64,000 nucleotides of DNA from Magicicada septendecula (Eukaryota > Arthropoda > Insecta > Hemiptera > Cicadidae): assembly GCA_034769895.1 (NCBI GenBank), contig CM068368.1, forward strand, positions 691,067,877-691,131,876, in the 5' to 3' direction. Numbering within the stretch: position 1 is the first letter of the stretch; each line of letters begins with the position of its first letter. The translations under genes and the position numbers were made by a program. Below are positions 22,986 through 33,059 of the stretch, piece by piece. Under the pieces are notes generated by a model, which had not been told where the DNA came from, did not search any database, and saw only the letters and a program-made list of their open reading frames with translations.

Positions 22986-23151
22986 TTGCGCCCAACGTGG
23001 GGCGACGATCATCTTGCGGATGCAAGATCCAGCCACGCCAGCGAGCTACCAGCCGGCATAACAATCAACATGGCGCCCAACAGACACCTCTACAACATCC
23101 GGAGAAGAGCAGTAGGCTGGGTACCGGAGAGCATTCAAGACCCGGGGGAGT
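22986..23151 (+). other. TRIM internal spacer 1 with altered primer site
   Basis: It starts TGCGCCCAACGTGGGG, one G short of the primer site found in the other two spacers. A small ORF starting MAPNRHLYNIRRRAVGW runs through the purine tract into the first bases of the LTR, where TGA stops it. The same ORF occurs in all three spacers. Confidence 0.8.
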
Positions 23152-23677
23152 TGTGACGGTAGCGATATGCGAACATCTGCTCTCCGTTACCAGCGGCCGA
23201 GACGTGACCAACTACGTGCTCGGAGCGAGCCAATCCGGCATCAGCAGCCGCCGAGACGTGACCAACTGCGTGTGCGAAGCTAGCCAATCAGCGATCCCGG
23301 TTAGTTAATAAAACCCGGGCCGGCAGAAAATTTTGCGCACTCTTCATCGCCACGCCATCGAACGCACTTCATCTCCTCTCCTCTCTCGGACGACATCGGG
23401 GCGGAGTCAGCCGGAAGGAACAGCCGAAGAATAGAACCGCCGCCGTTCTTGCGTCTTCGCACTCCCGTTCCGCGCCAGCGATGGATTTCGCTGGGCCGGC
23501 AGCCGACTCTACAACCGGTGCCGAAAGAAGAGGAGGACTGCAGTACGCCACGATCAGCGGGCGCAGCCGCCGAACACCTCAGCGCGGCACGACCAACATC
23601 ACAGTTCTCGCCACTCGGTCCTTTTAAGGGCCTAAAAAACTATAGTGTGTACGATTGGCGCCATTTGTCCTGTGACA
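23152..23677 (+). repeat. TRIM LTR 1 (526 bp)
   Basis: Begins TGTGACGG after the purine tract CCCGGGGGAGT and ends CCTGTGACA. It lacks the GCGGCAAGCC segment found near the 3' end of the other copies. AATAAAA at 23307 may serve as a polyadenylation signal. Confidence 0.85.
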
Positions 23678-23845
23678 AGTGGCGCCCAACGTGGGGCAGC
23701 GATCATCTTGCGGATGCAAGATCCAGCCACGCCAGCGAGCTACCAGCCGGCACACCAATCAACATGGCGCCCAACAGACACCTCCACAACATCTGGAGAA
23801 GAGCAGTAGGCTGGCTACCGGAGACCATTCAAGACCCGGTGGAGT
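23678..23845 (+). other. TRIM internal spacer 2
   Basis: The primer site TGGCGCCCAACGTGGGGC at 23680-23697 exactly complements the 3' end of an insect lysine tRNA (CUU type, by recollection). The spacer ends with a purine-rich tract before the next TGTGACAG. Confidence 0.85.
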
Positions 23846-24362
23846 TGTGACAGCAGCGGTATGCGAACATCTGCTCTCCGTTACCAGCGGCCGAGACGTG
23901 ACCAACTACGTGCTCGGAGCGAGCCAATCCGGCATCAGCAGCCGCCGAGACGTGACCAACTTCGTGTTCAGAGCTAGCCAATCAGCGATGCCGGTTAGTT
24001 AATAAAACCCGGGCCGGCAGAAAATTTTACGCACACTCCATCGCCACGCCATCGAACGCACTTCATCTCCTCTCCTCTCTCGGACGACATCGGGGCGGAG
24101 TCAGCCGGAAGGAACAGCCGAAGAATAGAACCGCCGCCGTTCTTGATGGATTTCGCTGGGCCGGCAGCCGACTCTACAACCGGTGCCGAAAGAAGAGGAG
24201 GACTGCAGTACGCCACGATCAGCGGGCGCAGCCGCCGAACACCTCAGCGCGGCACGACCAACATCACAGTTCTCGCCACTCGGTCCTTTTTAGGGCCACC
24301 AAAATAACTAGAGTGTACGGTTGGCGCCATTTGTCATGCGGCAAGCCTTTTGTCCGGTGCCA
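23846..24362 (+). repeat. TRIM LTR 2 (517 bp)
   Basis: Begins TGTGACAG and ends CCGGTGCCA. It lacks about 29 bases near 24145 that are present in the other two copies (the CTTCGCACTCCCGTTCC segment). Confidence 0.85.
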
Positions 24363-24530
24363 AGTGGCGCCCAACGTGGGGCGACGATCATCTTGCGGAT
24401 GCAAGATCCAGCCACGCCAGCGAGCTACCAGCCGGCACACCAATCAACATGGCGCCCAACAGACACCTCTACAACATCCGGAGAAGAGCAGTAGGCTGGG
24501 TACCGGAGAGCATTCAAGACCCGGGGGAGT
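24363..24530 (+). other. TRIM internal spacer 3
   Basis: Carries the same primer site at 24365-24382, the same small ORF and the same purine tract (CCCGGGGGAG) as spacer 2. Confidence 0.85.
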
Positions 24531-25076
24531 TGTGACGGTAGCGATATGCGAACATCTGCTCTCCGTTACCAGCGGCCGAGACGTGACCAACTACGTGCTC
24601 GGAGCGAGCCAATCCGGCATCAGCAGCCGCCGAGACGTGACCAACTTCGTGTTCAGAGCTAGCCAATCAGCGATGCCGGTTAGTTAATAAAACCCGGGCC
24701 GGCAGAAAATTTTACGCACACTCCATCGCCACGCCATCGAACGCACTTCATCTCCTCTCCTCTCTCGGACGACATCGGGGCGGAGTCAGCCGGAAGGAAC
24801 AGCCGAAGAATAGAACCGCCGCCGTTCTTGCGTCTTCGCACTCCCGTTCCGCGCCAGCGATGGATTTCGCTGGGCCGGCAGCCGACTCTACAACCGGTGC
24901 CGAAAGAAGAGGAGGACTGCAGTACGCCACGATCAGCGGGCGCAGCCGCCGAACACCTCAGCGCGGCACGACCAACATCACAGTTCTCGCCACTCGGTCC
25001 TTTTTAGGGCCACCAAAATAACTAGAGTGTACGGTTGGCGCCATTTGTCATGCGGCAAGCCTTTTGTCCGGTGACA
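24531..25076 (+). repeat. TRIM LTR 3 (546 bp, most complete)
   Basis: Begins TGTGACGG and ends CCGGTGACA. It contains all segments that are variously missing from LTR 1 and LTR 2. The last part is the mirror of 22747-22979. Confidence 0.9.
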
Positions 25077-26309
25077 ATATTTCATAGCTTTCACCAAACT
25101 ACAGGGCTCAATATTTATAGGAACATCAAATATTTTTGATTCAATTCGACAATATAGTACTAACCATTTGTTATAGATTATAACGTAATACACTAATAAT
25201 TTTAATAATTATAGTAGAGCGACCATCTTCAGGACTATGGCACTGATATAGTTGATAACCAATTAAATTGGGTCTCCTTAATAAACTGGTGATGATATAT
25301 TTTTTAACATTTTTCAATTTTTCATACAAGGATACTCTGGATTGAATGGACTGCAAAGATCGTGTATTATGTTTTTGATCATGATACGTCTTAACTCTGG
25401 GTCATTTTCATCCTGTATCTCAGCACTAATCACTTTATCAATCTGATTAGGACACAATTTATCTGTAAGCCACAAGCCCACACTTTTAGCATTCAACAGA
25501 ACACATCCATATAATTGTTTTCTCCGAATAAATGATGTCTTGTGATAACACTTTCTAATTTTATTAATTTATGACAAAATATGCATGCTGTTAAATCATG
25601 GTGATCCATGCCTTATTTAATTAATTTTCAATTTCTTCCCATGGAGGATTACATACAAATGTAATGAAAAGATCCATGCACCTGTAATTACAAACATAAT
25701 CAAAAGCATCCTGTGTATTCTGCCAAATACCTAGGACTATTAACAAAACTTGAAGGTAATATTACCATCTTGCCTAAATCATTAGAACTAACATTTACAT
25801 AACTCTTTATAGTATCCTACAGATAAACACACTGCTAGCAATATGCTTTGTTGTACTGATATGTACTAGAGCCGCTTACTTCTATTTTAATGTACATATC
25901 CACTATATATTGATGTTAGAAATATCGGAATTTGAGAACTATGTTGGCACTCTCTTTATGAGCCATCAAATGACAAGAGTAAAAATTCATTGATGACACT
26001 TTCTTGTTGGAACTGGTGCTTTCTCAATGGATTAAATGATTTCTTCGCTAGAAAATTTTGTATCCTTTGCATTTCCACAATGTGAGTGGATATTGCAATG
26101 CATCATACAAATTATGTGTGTCACTTGTATTTATTAATACTTCATATATACACTAATGTGCATTAGTGTAATGTGCAAAGCACAGTATCTCGTGTTCCAA
26201 ACTCATTACCAGCTATCACAACAGCAACCTCATTCGTCACTGGTGTATTGTATGGATGCACATGTTCTCCTGCCAGTTTTTGGTCAGAATGTATTACTAC
26301 TTTATAATT
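25077..26309 (-). pseudogene. Helitron-like N domain remnant
   Basis: From high to low coordinates the minus strand reads VVIHSDQKLAGEHVHPYNTP and NEVAVVIAGNEFGTRD (about 26298-26180). It continues with IVDMYIKIEV (about 25900), GKMVILPSSFVNSPRYL (about 25770-25700), then PNQIDKVISAEIQDENDPEL and MIKNIIHDLCSPFNPEYPCM (about 25450-25320). After these come HSPEDGRS and INIEPCSLVKAMKY (to 25081). These are successive conserved blocks of Helitron proteins. Stops at several points show decay. Confidence 0.9.
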
Positions 26310-26424
26310 TAATAATATATGTACTTTCACTTATGAACTTACTATTGTCACTTCCCAAACGTTTCAAGATGTTGTTTCTCTTCTTCAGTGGGTTGAGTAC
26401 TAACTGTCGATTACAGAATAACCG

Positions 26425-27213
26425 TTACGGAATGGAGTGTGTGGTGGGGGTTGATGGTGGGAAGGGGTTGGCGCTGAGGTTCGAATTATGTGTGTGGATC
26501 AGTGTGTCAAATAGTGTATGTGGTTTGTAATGTATCTGTTCATTTAATATGTTGTTTGGTTGTAGTGTGTGATATCTGTATATTTCAAATTGTTCAGCTG
26601 TGTTTAGTTTTCTACTTTTTGGTAAGTAGTGTAATATTTCCATGTTGTGTTCTATGTTTGTGTAGCTGTGGTTTTCGTTATGTAAATGTGTGGCAAATGT
26701 GGAAAGTATGTAGTTTGTGGTGAGGGCTTTTAAATGTTCAGAAAACCTGGAAGAAAAAGATCTTCCCGTCTGGCCGATGTAGAATTGTTGACAATCATTG
26801 CAATTTAATTTGTAAACCCCTGTTTTGCTGTATGTGTCAATGTCTTTGTTAGTATTGTTTATGTGTTTTCTAATGGTGTTGTTGGTTCTGTAAGCTACTT
26901 TATAATTTTGTTTCCTAAATGTGTTTGCAATTTTATGTGTATTGGAATTGTAGTATGTAAGTGTTATGTATTTACTGGGTTGTGTGCTGTTGGTCAGATG
27001 TGTTTTACTTTTTGTGTTGAGGATTCGTTTATGTAGTTTATTTATTAATTCAGGGTTGTATCCGTTTTTGACTGCTATGTATTTAATTGTGTTTAATTCA
27101 TCTTGGTGGTCATGTGTGTTTAGGGGTATTGACGTGAGCCTATGGAGCATGTAGTTGAAAGCTGCATGTTTGTGTTGAGTTGTGTTTTCTGAACATTTAA
27201 AAGCCCTCACCAC
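26425..27213 (-). pseudogene. Penelope-like RT C-terminus plus GIY-YIG endonuclease
   Basis: This 262-residue frame has three parts. The N-terminal part (AAFNYMLHRLTSIPL, KYIAVKNGYNPELINKLHKR) is the RT thumb and connector region of Penelope-like polymerases. It leads to GVYKLNCNDCQQFYIGQTGRSF, the GIY-YIG nuclease core with a CxxC pair that is characteristic of PLE endonucleases. The C-terminal helices (HLKALTTN, AEQFEIYRYH) follow, ending at 26425. The RT fingers and palm are missing, so it is 5'-truncated. The first Met at 27213 is an arbitrary point within the truncated polymerase. Confidence 0.9.
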
Positions 27214-27505
27214 AAACTACATACATTCCACATTTGCCACACATTTACATAACGAAAACCACAGCTACACAAACATAGAACACAACATGGAAATATTACA
27301 CTACTTACCAAAAAGTAGAAAACTAAACACAGCTGAACAATTTGAAATATACAGATATCACACACTACAACCAAACAACATATTAAATGAACAGATACAT
27401 TACAAATCACATACACTATTTGACACACTGATCCACACACATAATTCGAACCTCAGCGCCAACCCCTTCCCACCATCAACCCCCACCACACACTCCATTC
27501 CGTAA
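27184..27505 (+). pseudogene. Inverted copy of the PLE endonuclease C-terminus
   Basis: The right arm of the foldback repeats the last ~107 residues of the preceding gene in the opposite orientation (SEHLKALTTNYI to the end). It begins after the GIY-YIG core, so it cannot be active. At 27539-27567 its 3' region has CTGAAGA...GAAAC, a possible relic of a hammerhead core. Confidence 0.9.
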
Positions 27506-27657
27506 CGGTTATTCTGTAATCGACAGTTAGTACTCAACCCACTGAAGAAGAGAAACAACATCTTGAAACGTTTGGGAAGTGACAATAGTAAGTTCATAAG
27601 TGAAAGTACATATATTATTAAATTAATAAGTGAACGAAGAGGATGCAACAACAAGAT

Positions 27658-27718
27658 ACTTTATAATTATTTTGACTAATGTTTTCTAAAGCAGACTTAA
27701 ACTTACTGACTAACATAT
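27658..27718 (-). pseudogene. Short Helitron remnant between two insertions
   Basis: The minus strand reads VSKFKSALENISQNNYK, continuing from the sequence right of the solo LTR. When the LTR and one ATAT are removed it reads MLQEHMLVSKFKSALEN, a Helitron block. Confidence 0.8.
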
Positions 27719-28172
27719 TGTTACGAGAAGTGTACCGAACAATCCAGAACATTCTCTGCTCCCCCCATCCAGTGTGGCTTGTGTTGCGTCATTCATGTAG
27801 GTGGTTCTAATGAGTTCCAGGAGCACTTGAGATAAAGCCGCTGGCATCCAGTAAGGAGACAAAGCTGTACTGCACCTCTGTGGGCCCCGTATAAGGCCAT
27901 AGCAGCCGGTTACGTCAGTTCAGTTACGTGAGCGATTTTCACTATTGCGGATTAAGTGTTGTCGAAGTGAAGTAGTATTGTGTTAATAACTGTGTGAAAC
28001 TCTATTAAAAGAAATTGTTATTGCATGTGGACAAATCTAACTGGAAATATTGTATGAGTTAATTATAAACTGTTTAACTGTGGTAATTAAAGCTGGTGAT
28101 TAGTGACATAATTGGTGTCTTGTATTTTGTTTTCCACTGTACCATATGACGATCAGTTAGACCGTCATAACA
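27719..28172. repeat. Solo LTR, 454 bp, with ATAT target duplication
   Basis: TGTTACGAG...GTCATAACA is flanked by ATAT at 27715-27718 and 28173-28176. Removing it restores the Helitron frame. Its 3' end is shared by a truncated copy at 46258-46347. No internal sequence remains. The orientation of the parent element is unknown, although AATTAAAGCTGG near the right end resembles a 3' region. Confidence 0.85.
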
Positions 28173-29170
28173 ATATGTTCCTGCAACATGTGTTGCAATG
28201 CTGCCACTATTTTCTACTGCAACACCCGATGTACTGACAATGCCTGACAGTTGAGTTGGACAATCTAAGTCATTATCAATAAAGTATATATACAAAAATT
28301 TATGCTGCTGATTTATTTGTGATAATAAGGGACCGATGATATGTTAAATGCATCCTCACACTATAAGTGTAGGCTGAAACCCATCATGATGAATTTTGTG
28401 CTCAACTCCAAAAGATGTCGTTTGGAAACATTAGTTATATTTTTGCGCATTGCTCAGAAAACACCCAGAGTCAGTAACACCCAACTGCAATATCCTCTGC
28501 CCACTACCATTGATGGATGCATTTTATAATTTATATTGCAGAGATAATTAAATGCAGTTACCAAGAAATGCAGCCTAGTTGGCTTACATAACCTCTGCCT
28601 TTCTAACCTGTACTTGTGTTAAGCATGCAGTTCTTGGGAATCCAGTATGAATATCACAAATAATTCCATGATGTACTGCATCCCACAGATGATGATGCTA
28701 ACTTTCTTCAGGTGTCTCTAAAGCAAGAAGTTGTGCTTGTCTTACAGCTTGCACTTGTAATTACATAGTTCCTTCGTCAGTTGCTTCTGAAGCTTGTAAA
28801 TATATTTGCCTCTTAGTTTGTCAAGACAGACATTTATCAATTTTTTCTGCCATCTCTGCCAGACAAATTTGTTTTAGACACGTGCATTATAAGTGCTATG
28901 TGATAATTAGACGTACGTTTTCTAGACATAGTTAAAAAACAAACAGTAGAATGCAAACAAAATTTATTCTGGGGAATCTAAATCATTATCAATGAAGTAT
29001 ATCTGAAAAACTTTATGCTTCTGATTTGTTTGTGATAATAAAGCACTAATGTTATGATATGACATGTTATCTGCCCTTGCACAATAAATGTAGACTGAAA
29101 ATTACACTTAGAATAGTCAATATGAGAAATATGAAACAAAAATTTAAACTTCAAAGAAATCAAGAAACGC
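28173..29170 (-). pseudogene. Helitron N-terminal remnant, partly duplicated
   Basis: The minus strand at 28390-28230 reads HIIGPLLSQINQQHKFLYIYFIDNDLD. A similar segment, QITCHIITLVLYYHKQ followed by FFQIYFIDNDLD, occurs at 29110-28985, so this part is present twice. The helical segment at 28870-28720 (ICLAEMAEKIDK, RQAQLLALETPEE) resembles the arginine/glutamine-rich Helitron N-terminus. All frames are broken. Confidence 0.75.
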
Positions 29171-29408
29171 TATAATACATTTATTCTTCTTCTATCGGTT
29201 TTGGACATCTAAGGACTGTGTAATGTAACCTAATGCATTATTTTCTTGTGCTGAGCCCAATTTGTGCTTCCTGCTTCTTTTCTTGCTTTCCAATAAGTAG
29301 GCTTAGAAAGTTAACATTATTAGATACATTGCGACCGTCAACGGATACAATAGCAATATAATACATAAAATAATACACAAGAAACAAAACAGAACAGCAC
29401 ATAATGAC

Positions 29409-29855
29409 ATGCCCGAAGAAAAAGAAAAACATGTAGCAATAGAATATGGCGAATTATTACATCACATGGTAAAAAATCAATTGAAAAAACAAAACATTGT
29501 ACTAGCTTCTAAGACAACTAATAAGTTTGAGAACAAACTGAACTTTCAAAGTAAGAGTAGACCCTCTGATGACGGCACTGGAGTATACAAACTTAATTGT
29601 TCTGATTGCTCACAATTCTATATAGGACAAACTGGTTGCTCATTCAAAGTGCGATACAAGGAACACATTCCAAGATCTAAATCAAATGTAGAAAGATCCA
29701 CTTTCGCTGAACATCTAAGCATAAAGGATCATAACATTAAAAGTATTAAAGAAAATCTGGACATAATACATAGATGTAAAAAATCACTTAAGTTAGACAC
29801 CCTTGACGGTTTGAAATATATAAAGCCACAAAAGAAAATTATGATCTCGTTTTGA
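29409..29855 (+). pseudogene. Penelope-like GIY-YIG endonuclease fragment
   Basis: This 148-residue frame has VYKLNCSDCSQFYIGQTGCSFKVRYKEH, the PLE nuclease core with CxxC, after a short linker (KKQNIVLASKTTNKFENKL) like the RT-EN connector. It belongs to a different PLE family from 26425-27213 (about half the residues differ). The end (GLKYIKPQKK) looks truncated or frameshifted. The non-coding tail runs to about 30230. Confidence 0.85.
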
Positions 29856-30152
29856 ATGAGAAATCAAAACATAAAAATAATATTTTATTTAACAGAATTA
29901 ATTATATAGAGCGAGAACTCAGCTGTGATAGATTGATAGGAAGGATCGAAGGTCAAGTTGGAGTCGACTAATTTTGCCGTGCATCGCAGTCCTGTACAGG
30001 TCCGCAACGGTCGCATATATCGTGTGTTTTGCTCCCTATTTATTCTGAATGTTTTAAGTGTTTAAATGTTTTTGTCCCTTCGCGTGTGTCGAATTTATCG
30101 TCTGACAAGATGTGTGAACATCGATAGATGTAGTTTCAACCCCATTCTAAGG

Positions 30153-30182
30153 ATCTGATGATGACATAACAATGTTGAAACT
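30153..30182 (+). ncRNA. Hammerhead-ribozyme-like core in PLE tail
   Basis: CTGATGA (30155-30161) and GAAAC (30177-30181) are separated by a short hairpin-capable stretch (ACAT...ATGT). Eukaryotic PLEs are known to carry hammerhead motifs in their terminal repeats. One extra base between core and stem II makes this copy imperfect. Confidence 0.4.
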
Positions 30183-30229
30183 CAAGTAATCCTGAATTTT
30201 GGATATTTAAGAAGTGTGACGAAAGGTAA

Positions 30230-30640
30230 TTAACCTATTTTATTGTTGTTTTTTGTCTTTGTCTGTTTGTTTTGCATTTTGCATAGGAGTTTGTTAATTA
30301 TTGTTCTACTGTATCCATTGGCTTCTGCTAGATACTTGATTGTATTTAGTTTTTCTTGATAGCTCTTTCTTCTAGTGGGATGTTGTTTAGTTTGTGTATT
30401 GTGGTTCTGAAGGCTGATAGTTTGTGCTGCATTGGGTGATTAGAGGCATTATGTATCATTGTGTTAATTGTTGTGGCTTTCCTGTATATACTGAATTTGT
30501 GTGTGTGTTTCAGTTTTGTAATGGTAAGGTTTAGGAAATTTATGGTATTGTTGTTTTCATATTCAACAATGAAGGTTATCTTTTTGTGGATTTTGTTGAT
30601 GTGGGTTAATAATTACTTTAAAGCAGATATTCAGTTGAAC
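30230..30640 (-). pseudogene. Penelope-like reverse transcriptase remnant
   Basis: The minus strand reads KITFIVEYENNNTINFLNLT, then FSIYRKATTINTMIHNASNH and PMQHKLSAFRTTIHKLNNIPL. These are the conserved C-terminal RT blocks of PLEs (the IYRKPT and SxHPxxHK motifs). Later parts contain stops. No endonuclease follows in this orientation. Confidence 0.8.
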
Positions 30641-30984
30641 TACTGTATGTTTTGATAAGGGTAGTAGGGTATTGTTCCAGGTTAGCTAACTGCTGCCATG
30701 TGTTATAGGTTTAACTTTAGGTCAAATTATGTACTCCAGCTGTGTGGCTTGACATGTGTATAGATTTCTAGAATGAATTCTCTGCTTCCATTAATTAAAG
30801 GTGATATCCACACATCACCACATATTATACATTTTGTATCTGCTTGCTCCAGAACCAGTTTTCTTAGGACTGAATAATATTGTAAAATGCAATGACAAAG
30901 TGCTAGTTCTTAAAAACCATAACAATCATTAGTATTAAAGGTAAAGTAGACAATGATAGACTTATTGAATTAAATTAAATTCAA

Positions 30985-31500
30985 TTAAATTTAATTGATA
31001 TTAAATTGCTCAAATTGCAACAAATTCTATATAGGCCAGACAGGACGTAACTTCAAACAGAGATACATTGAACACACAAAGGCACTCCACTCCACTACAG
31101 AATCCACCTTTGCAAACCACCTCATCGAAGCAAACCACACATACAAAAACATCGACAATAACATGAACATTCTACACGTACACACAAAAGGCCGAAAACT
31201 AGACACTCTAGAACAATTGGAAATATACAAACACATGAAAACAAATAAAAACAACATCCTAAACGAACAGACACAATTCAAATCGTACGCATTATTCGAA
31301 CACATCTCACCCCACACACACAACATCGATCTTTCGAAATTCGATTCCGTTGCCCACAACAGGATGGACAGTGCTACCAGCGGCAACCTCTGAAGAAGCC
31401 TTTTAAAGGTGAAAACCAGTTCGGGTTGTAGGGTGGAACTTTATGTTTTTACTTATAAAAAACTTTGTGTTCCGAGTCGTTGGTATAATAGTTGTATTTA
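30985..31500 (+). mobile_element. 5'-truncated Penelope-like element (endonuclease and tail)
   Basis: Coding sequence at 30995-31393 is followed by a non-coding tail with CTGAAGAAG...GAAAACC and GTGTTCCGAGTCGTTGG. The same tail occurs at 46133-46240 and, as a palindrome, at 49387-49586. Confidence 0.85.
30995..31393 (+). pseudogene. Penelope-like GIY-YIG endonuclease fragment (second family)
   Basis: LNCSNCNKFYIGQTGRNFKQRYIEH gives the nuclease core with CxxC, followed by FANHLIEANHTYKNIDNN and LDTLEQLEIYKH. The frame ends TSGNL at 31393. It is nearly identical to 45798-46132 and 3532-3660. The RT part is missing because of 5' truncation. Confidence 0.9.
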
Positions 31501-31835
31501 GACTTATTGAGCTTAAATGTATTTTGTTATGTTATACAGCTACATAAAATATTCAGTAAGTTCATTGTAAAGTCCCAGTCACCTCAAAATAGCATCAAAT
31601 ATTGAATATACTTTCTGTACATTGAACAAAATTAAATGTGAATAGGAAGTAATTAATTATACCACAACTTAGTGGATGTTTCTGAACAGCAGGTTTGTAC
31701 AATTACAGGTGATAAAAACAACTTGAAATGAATTACATGTTGCAATAGCTGATATTTAATGACTAAGGATGTATACAATCTTCACTTCACATCAAACTGT
31801 AAAATTATAATTAGATCTGCATTACAGAGTAATAC

Positions 31836-31970
31836 CTTCTGGAGCTAGGTCATAATCAGGTACAACCACCTTGATTCCTGCATTGTACAGTGGTGGCACA
31901 CAGTAACTGGAGATATCTTTCGACAGCATTTGCCAGTAGCCTCCATGGATATAAACGAAAACCGGAGCAT
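31836..31970 (-). CDS. AFMID: Kynurenine formamidase, exon with HGGYW motif
   Basis: The minus strand encodes VFVYIHGGYWQMLSKDISSY, then NAGIKVVVPDYDLAPE. HGGYW is the oxyanion-hole motif of kynurenine formamidase, an alpha/beta hydrolase that converts N-formylkynurenine to kynurenine in tryptophan breakdown. The exon is 135 bp. It is bounded by an acceptor AG (31971-31972 complement) and a donor GT (31835-31834 complement). It begins with two bases completing a codon, which fits the upstream exon ending in one base: G plus AT gives Asp. The catalytic Ser, Asp and His lie in later exons that I do not find in the window. Confidence 0.9.
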
Positions 31971-32117
31971 CTGTTACAGTAATATATGTCACATTTCAGT
32001 ACACAATGTATTATACTGCCTATAGAATATATTATTGGATATATAATGCTAAAGGAAGTGGAATAGAACAATGTAAGTAGCACCGAAGGTTTCATGAAGT
32101 ATAGAAAAAAGATAATA

Positions 32118-33018
32118 GACGAGGTTTGGTCATAAAATTTCCAAACTTTGTAAATTGTGTGACAGGTAGCACTACTAATGGAATGTGTAATACGATGCGA
32201 CCTAATGGCAATATTGGGTACCGGTAGCAGCTCAGTGAAAACCGCAATGTAATATTTTGCCTAGTCATCATACTGTGCTTATTTGTGTCAATATGTGTAT
32301 GTGTTATGAACAGATGCTGAATTTTAAAATGAGTGATTTTCATGAGCAATGAATTAATATGAAACTTTGTCATACACTGGGAAAATCCTTCATGGAAACA
32401 TTTGAAATGGTACAAACATTATATCAGCATAAGTCTTTAAGCCAGACTCAAACGTATGAGTGGTGGAAACATTTCAAAGAAGGCCAAACTTCAACTGATT
32501 ATGATCCTCATTCAGCCCAATCATCAACATCCAAAGCTGACAAAATTGTTGCAAAAGTTAGAGAACTCATCTGTTCATTTCATAAACTGTGTACTATGAA
32601 ATTATTACACAACATTTAGCCCTAGAGCTTGGAAGTCAAACCAATTAAAGCTCCATGCTGACAATGTGCCCGTACACACATCACCATTAATCCATCAGTT
32701 TTTGGCACAAAATAAGACAACAATTATTTCAAATCTTCCTTATTCACCAGATCTAGCACTATTGAACTTTTTGTATTCCCAAAATTAAAAATGAATTTTT
32801 AAGTTGATTAACTCAGTAAAGGAAAATTTGCTGGCTGAATTACACATTGTTCTGAATGAAGAGTTCCAGAAATGTTTCAAAAGATGGAACAAATGTTGGA
32901 CGTGATGTATTCGAAGTGGAGGGGACTACTTTGAAGCTAACAAGGCTGAATAGCTTCTAAGGTAAGAGAAACATTTTTTATTTAAAAAGTTTGGAAATTT
33001 TACAATAAAAACATTGTG
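32118..33018 (+). mobile_element. Mariner-like element with TA duplication (901 bp)
   Basis: TA is at 32116-32117 and 33019-33020. The inverted ends share the core AAAATTTCCAAACTTT (32134-32149 and the complement near 32986-33001). The transposase is internally deleted. It sits in the kynurenine formamidase intron. Confidence 0.85.
32335..32960 (+). pseudogene. Mariner transposase, internally deleted
   Basis: The N-terminal DNA-binding part (MKLCHTLGKSFMETFEMVQ, SQTQTYEWWKHFKEGQTSTD) is open to 32617. Then a jump leads to the C-terminal half of the catalytic domain: LHADNVPVHTSPLIHQFL with a catalytic Asp, and NLPYSPDLALLNF with the DD34D-type third Asp. After this come EFQKCFKRWNKCW and GDYFEANKAE. 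The stretch with the first catalytic Asp is missing and several stops are present, so no active protein can result. Confidence 0.9.
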
Positions 33019-33059
33019 TACTGTTGGGAGTAGAAATAAAAGTGTACTGTAAACCACGA

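Larger units (their letters stand above)
22747..25076 (+). mobile_element. Tandem TRIM-like LTR composite with an inverted end
   Basis: This GC-rich block is built from LTRs of about 517-546 bp and three internal spacers of about 165-170 bp. Each spacer starts with a tRNA-Lys-type primer site (intact in two copies) and ends with a purine tract. No protease, RT or integrase is present. Such tiny LTR elements are called TRIMs and are mobilised in trans. The left end is an inverted LTR 3' part, so both outer termini are the same LTR end (TGTCACCGG... and ...CCGGTGACA). The whole is flanked by ATAT at 22743-22746 and 25077-25080. It interrupts the Helitron, and removing it with one ATAT restores the Helitron reading AMKYICKYASK. 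Confidence 0.85.
26310..27657. mobile_element. Foldback Penelope-like element with 11-bp target duplication
   Basis: ACTTTATAATT at 26299-26309 and again at 27658-27668 flanks the insert. Two perfectly matched-length arms of 442 bp (26305-26746 and 27184-27625) are inverted around a 437-bp spacer. Such partially inverted, 5'-truncated copies are typical of Penelope-like retroelements. Removal of the insert with one duplication joins the Helitron frame as SQNNYKVVIHSD. Confidence 0.9.
20600..29170 (-). mobile_element. Decayed Helitron (RepHel) with nested insertions
   Basis: Collinear pieces of one Helitron replicase-helicase are read on the minus strand from about 29000 down to 20600. They are interrupted by a solo LTR, a foldback PLE, a TRIM-like LTR composite and a LINE, each with its own target duplication. 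The deduced protein order is N-terminal region, Helitron-like N domain, rolling-circle region, then PIF1-type helicase motif I. Frameshifts and stops are frequent, so this is an old copy. Helitron termini (5' TC, 3' hairpin plus CTRR) were not located. Confidence 0.85.
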
